Source of the DNA: Bacteroidota bacterium
Lineage (GTDB): Bacteria; Bacteroidota; Bacteroidia; Bacteroidales; JAAYUG01
Direction: 5' to 3'
NCBI GenBank assembly: GCA_021812865.1
Contig: JAKAMP010000093.1
Span: forward strand, 1-8,514
Length of the DNA: 8,514 nt
A program made the translations under genes and the position numbers. Positions 7,309 to 8,514 of the stretch are shown in pieces. Position 1 is the first letter of the stretch, and each line of letters opens with the position of its first letter. Below the pieces are notes generated by a model, which saw only the letters and a program-made list of their open reading frames with translations, was not told the origin of the DNA and made no database searches.

Positions 7309-8514
7309 TCAGGAACGTTTTTTCGGTTTTTTCGAGGTTGATTTGCTGTTCCCGGCCTCAATAATGGCCATGCAGTCGCTGTAGGTCAGTTCGGCGGGTA
7401 CTTTTCCTTTCGGGATTTTGAAATTGTTTTTATTATACGATATATAAGGCCCAAACCGTCCGTTCAACACCTGTATACCGCTGTCTTCAGGGAAAGTTTT
7501 GATAAGCTTGTTCTGGTCGTATATTCTTTTTTGGGTGATAATTTCAATGGCGCGTTCCTGTTCGACTTCCAGGGGATTATCGACTCCTTTTTTCAGCGCG
7601 TAGAATTTGTTATCGTGGAGCAGGTAGGGCCCGAAACGACCAATACTGGCCTTGATCTCCTTGTTCTCGAATGCACCCACTACCCGAGGCAATTTGAAGA
7701 GGTCCAGGGTCTCCTCGAGGGTGATGGTTTCCATCAGTTGATTTTTCATGAGGCTGGCAAACCTTGGCTTTTCTTCGCTGCCAGGATCGCCTATCACTGC
7801 AACAGGGCCATAGCGTCCCATTTTGACGGAAACCTGTTTGCCCGACTGGGGGTCAGTACCGATCACCCTTTCTCCTTTCTGGCGTGTAGCACTTTCCAGG
7901 GTGGTTTCGATCTTGGTATGAAACGGAGGGTAGAATTTGCCGAGCATCTTGTTCCAGGCCAGCTTCCCTTCAGCTATCAGGTCGAATTCCTTTTCAACAT
8001 TTGCCGTGAAGTTGAAATCGAGGATATCACTGAAATTATCAACCAGGAAGTCATTCACAATCATTCCGATGTCTGTGGGAAAGAGCTTGGCTTTTTCCGA
8101 TCCGGCAATTTCCGATTTAATGGTTTCTTTTACTTGGCTGTTTTTGAGGGTGATGACTCTGTAATCGCGTTTGTTTCCGGGCCGGTCTTCTTTTAATACA
8201 TAGCCACGCTGCTGAATGGTCGAAATAGTGGGGGCATAGGTGGAAGGACGACCGATGCCGAGCTCTTCAAGCTTTTTCACGAGGCTGGCTTCCGTGTACC
8301 GTGGAGGATGGGCTGCGAACTTTTCCGTGGCCTCCATGGATATCAGTGGAAGGATTTGTCCTTTTTTGATCGGGGGAAGCAGCCCGCGGCCGTTTTCTTC
8401 ACCCTCCTCATCAGAGGATTCGCTATATACTTTGAGGAATCCGTCGAAGAGAATCACTTCACCTGAAGCAACCAGCAATTCCGGTGTGGTAGAAATTTTA
8501 ATGGTGACGGTGGT
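7309..8514 (-). CDS. topA: DNA topoisomerase I (type IA), C-terminal part, cut by the window edge
   Basis: Topoisomerase I relaxes negative supercoils by cutting one DNA strand. The reading frame is open to the last base, so the 401 residues seen are the C-terminal part of a protein that continues outside. A TTG at 8478 is internal (leucine), not a start. The stretch PPRYTEASLVKKLEELGIGR (residues 70-89) followed by PSTYAPT is the conserved type IA element that closely matches E. coli TopA, and STIQQRGYV follows. Downstream are three glycine-rich repeats, MGRYGPVAV (232-240), GRFGPYLLHDNKF (292-304) and GRFGPYISYNKNNF (352-365), typical of the topoisomerase C-terminal repeat. Only one cysteine is present, so the CxxC zinc ribbons of the E. 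coli enzyme are missing. A basic tail (KKPKKRS) ends the protein. The toprim domain and catalytic tyrosine lie upstream of the window. It is probably co-transcribed with the ureohydrolase-like gene. Confidence 0.95.
   Translation of the reverse strand, partial: TTVTIKISTTPELLVASGEVILFDGFLKVYSESSDEEGEENGRGLLPPIKKGQILPLISMEATEKFAAHPPRYTEASLVKKLEELGIGRPSTYAPTISTIQQRGYVLKEDRPGNKRDYRVITLKNSQVKETIKSEIAGSEKAKLFPTDIGMIVNDFLVDNFSDILDFNFTANVEKEFDLIAEGKLAWNKMLGKFYPPFHTKIETTLESATRQKGERVIGTDPQSGKQVSVKMGRYGPVAVIGDPGSEEKPRFASLMKNQLMETITLEETLDLFKLPRVVGAFENKEIKASIGRFGPYLLHDNKFYALKKGVDNPLEVEQERAIEIITQKRIYDQNKLIKTFPEDSGIQVLNGRFGPYISYNKNNFKIPKGKVPAELTYSDCMAIIEAGNSKSTSKKPKKRS

Noticed and set aside
7531..8196. 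A 221-codon open frame on the plus strand, opposite topA.
   Set aside because: It is antisense to conserved topA sequence with no family resemblance; treated as a shadow.
8476..8478. TTG as the start of topA.
   Set aside because: The frame stays open and TopA-like through to the window end, so the TTG is an internal leucine codon and the gene is only cut by the window.

Overview
The window carries seven genes, all on the minus strand, and is nearly all coding. It comes from a Bacteroidota genome. The core of the type IX secretion system (T9SS) and its gliding motor, which are confined to that phylum, fill the left two thirds. The one good promoter match is also of the Bacteroidota TTG / TAnnTTTG type, and Shine-Dalgarno sequences are absent or poor. 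The order porP-gldK-gldL-gldM-gldN and the long GldL resemble the porPKLMN layout of Porphyromonas gingivalis more than Flavobacterium, so a Bacteroidales or Marinilabiliales-like organism is my guess. The sequence does not settle this.

In transcription order (right to left): (1) the 3' part of topA, DNA topoisomerase I, running off the right edge; (2) 3 bases later, a ureohydrolase (arginase/formimidoylglutamase)-fold protein whose metal site is partly lost; (3) a 285-base gap holding an imperfect inverted repeat (6025-6107), which may end the topA unit, and a good promoter match (5932-5964); (4) porP/sprF, an outer-membrane beta-barrel; (5) an 83-base gap with a weaker promoter match; (6) gldK, gldL, gldM and gldN, separated by only 18, 23 and 14 bases and surely one operon.

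GldL and GldM form the proton-driven inner-membrane motor, and the residues known to matter for it are present. GldK, a lipoprotein, and GldN form the periplasmic ring under the outer membrane that the motor acts on. PorP/SprF is an outer-membrane partner of that ring and of certain cargo. Together they export proteins with C-terminal T9SS signals and, in gliding species, drive adhesin movement.

The T9SS is known. The least understood item is the ureohydrolase-like protein between topA and the secretion genes: it keeps the fold signatures but lacks two of the six canonical manganese ligands, so it is probably a pseudoenzyme or has a changed function. I saw no RNA genes, CRISPR array, insertion sequence or other mobile element, and no broken gene.
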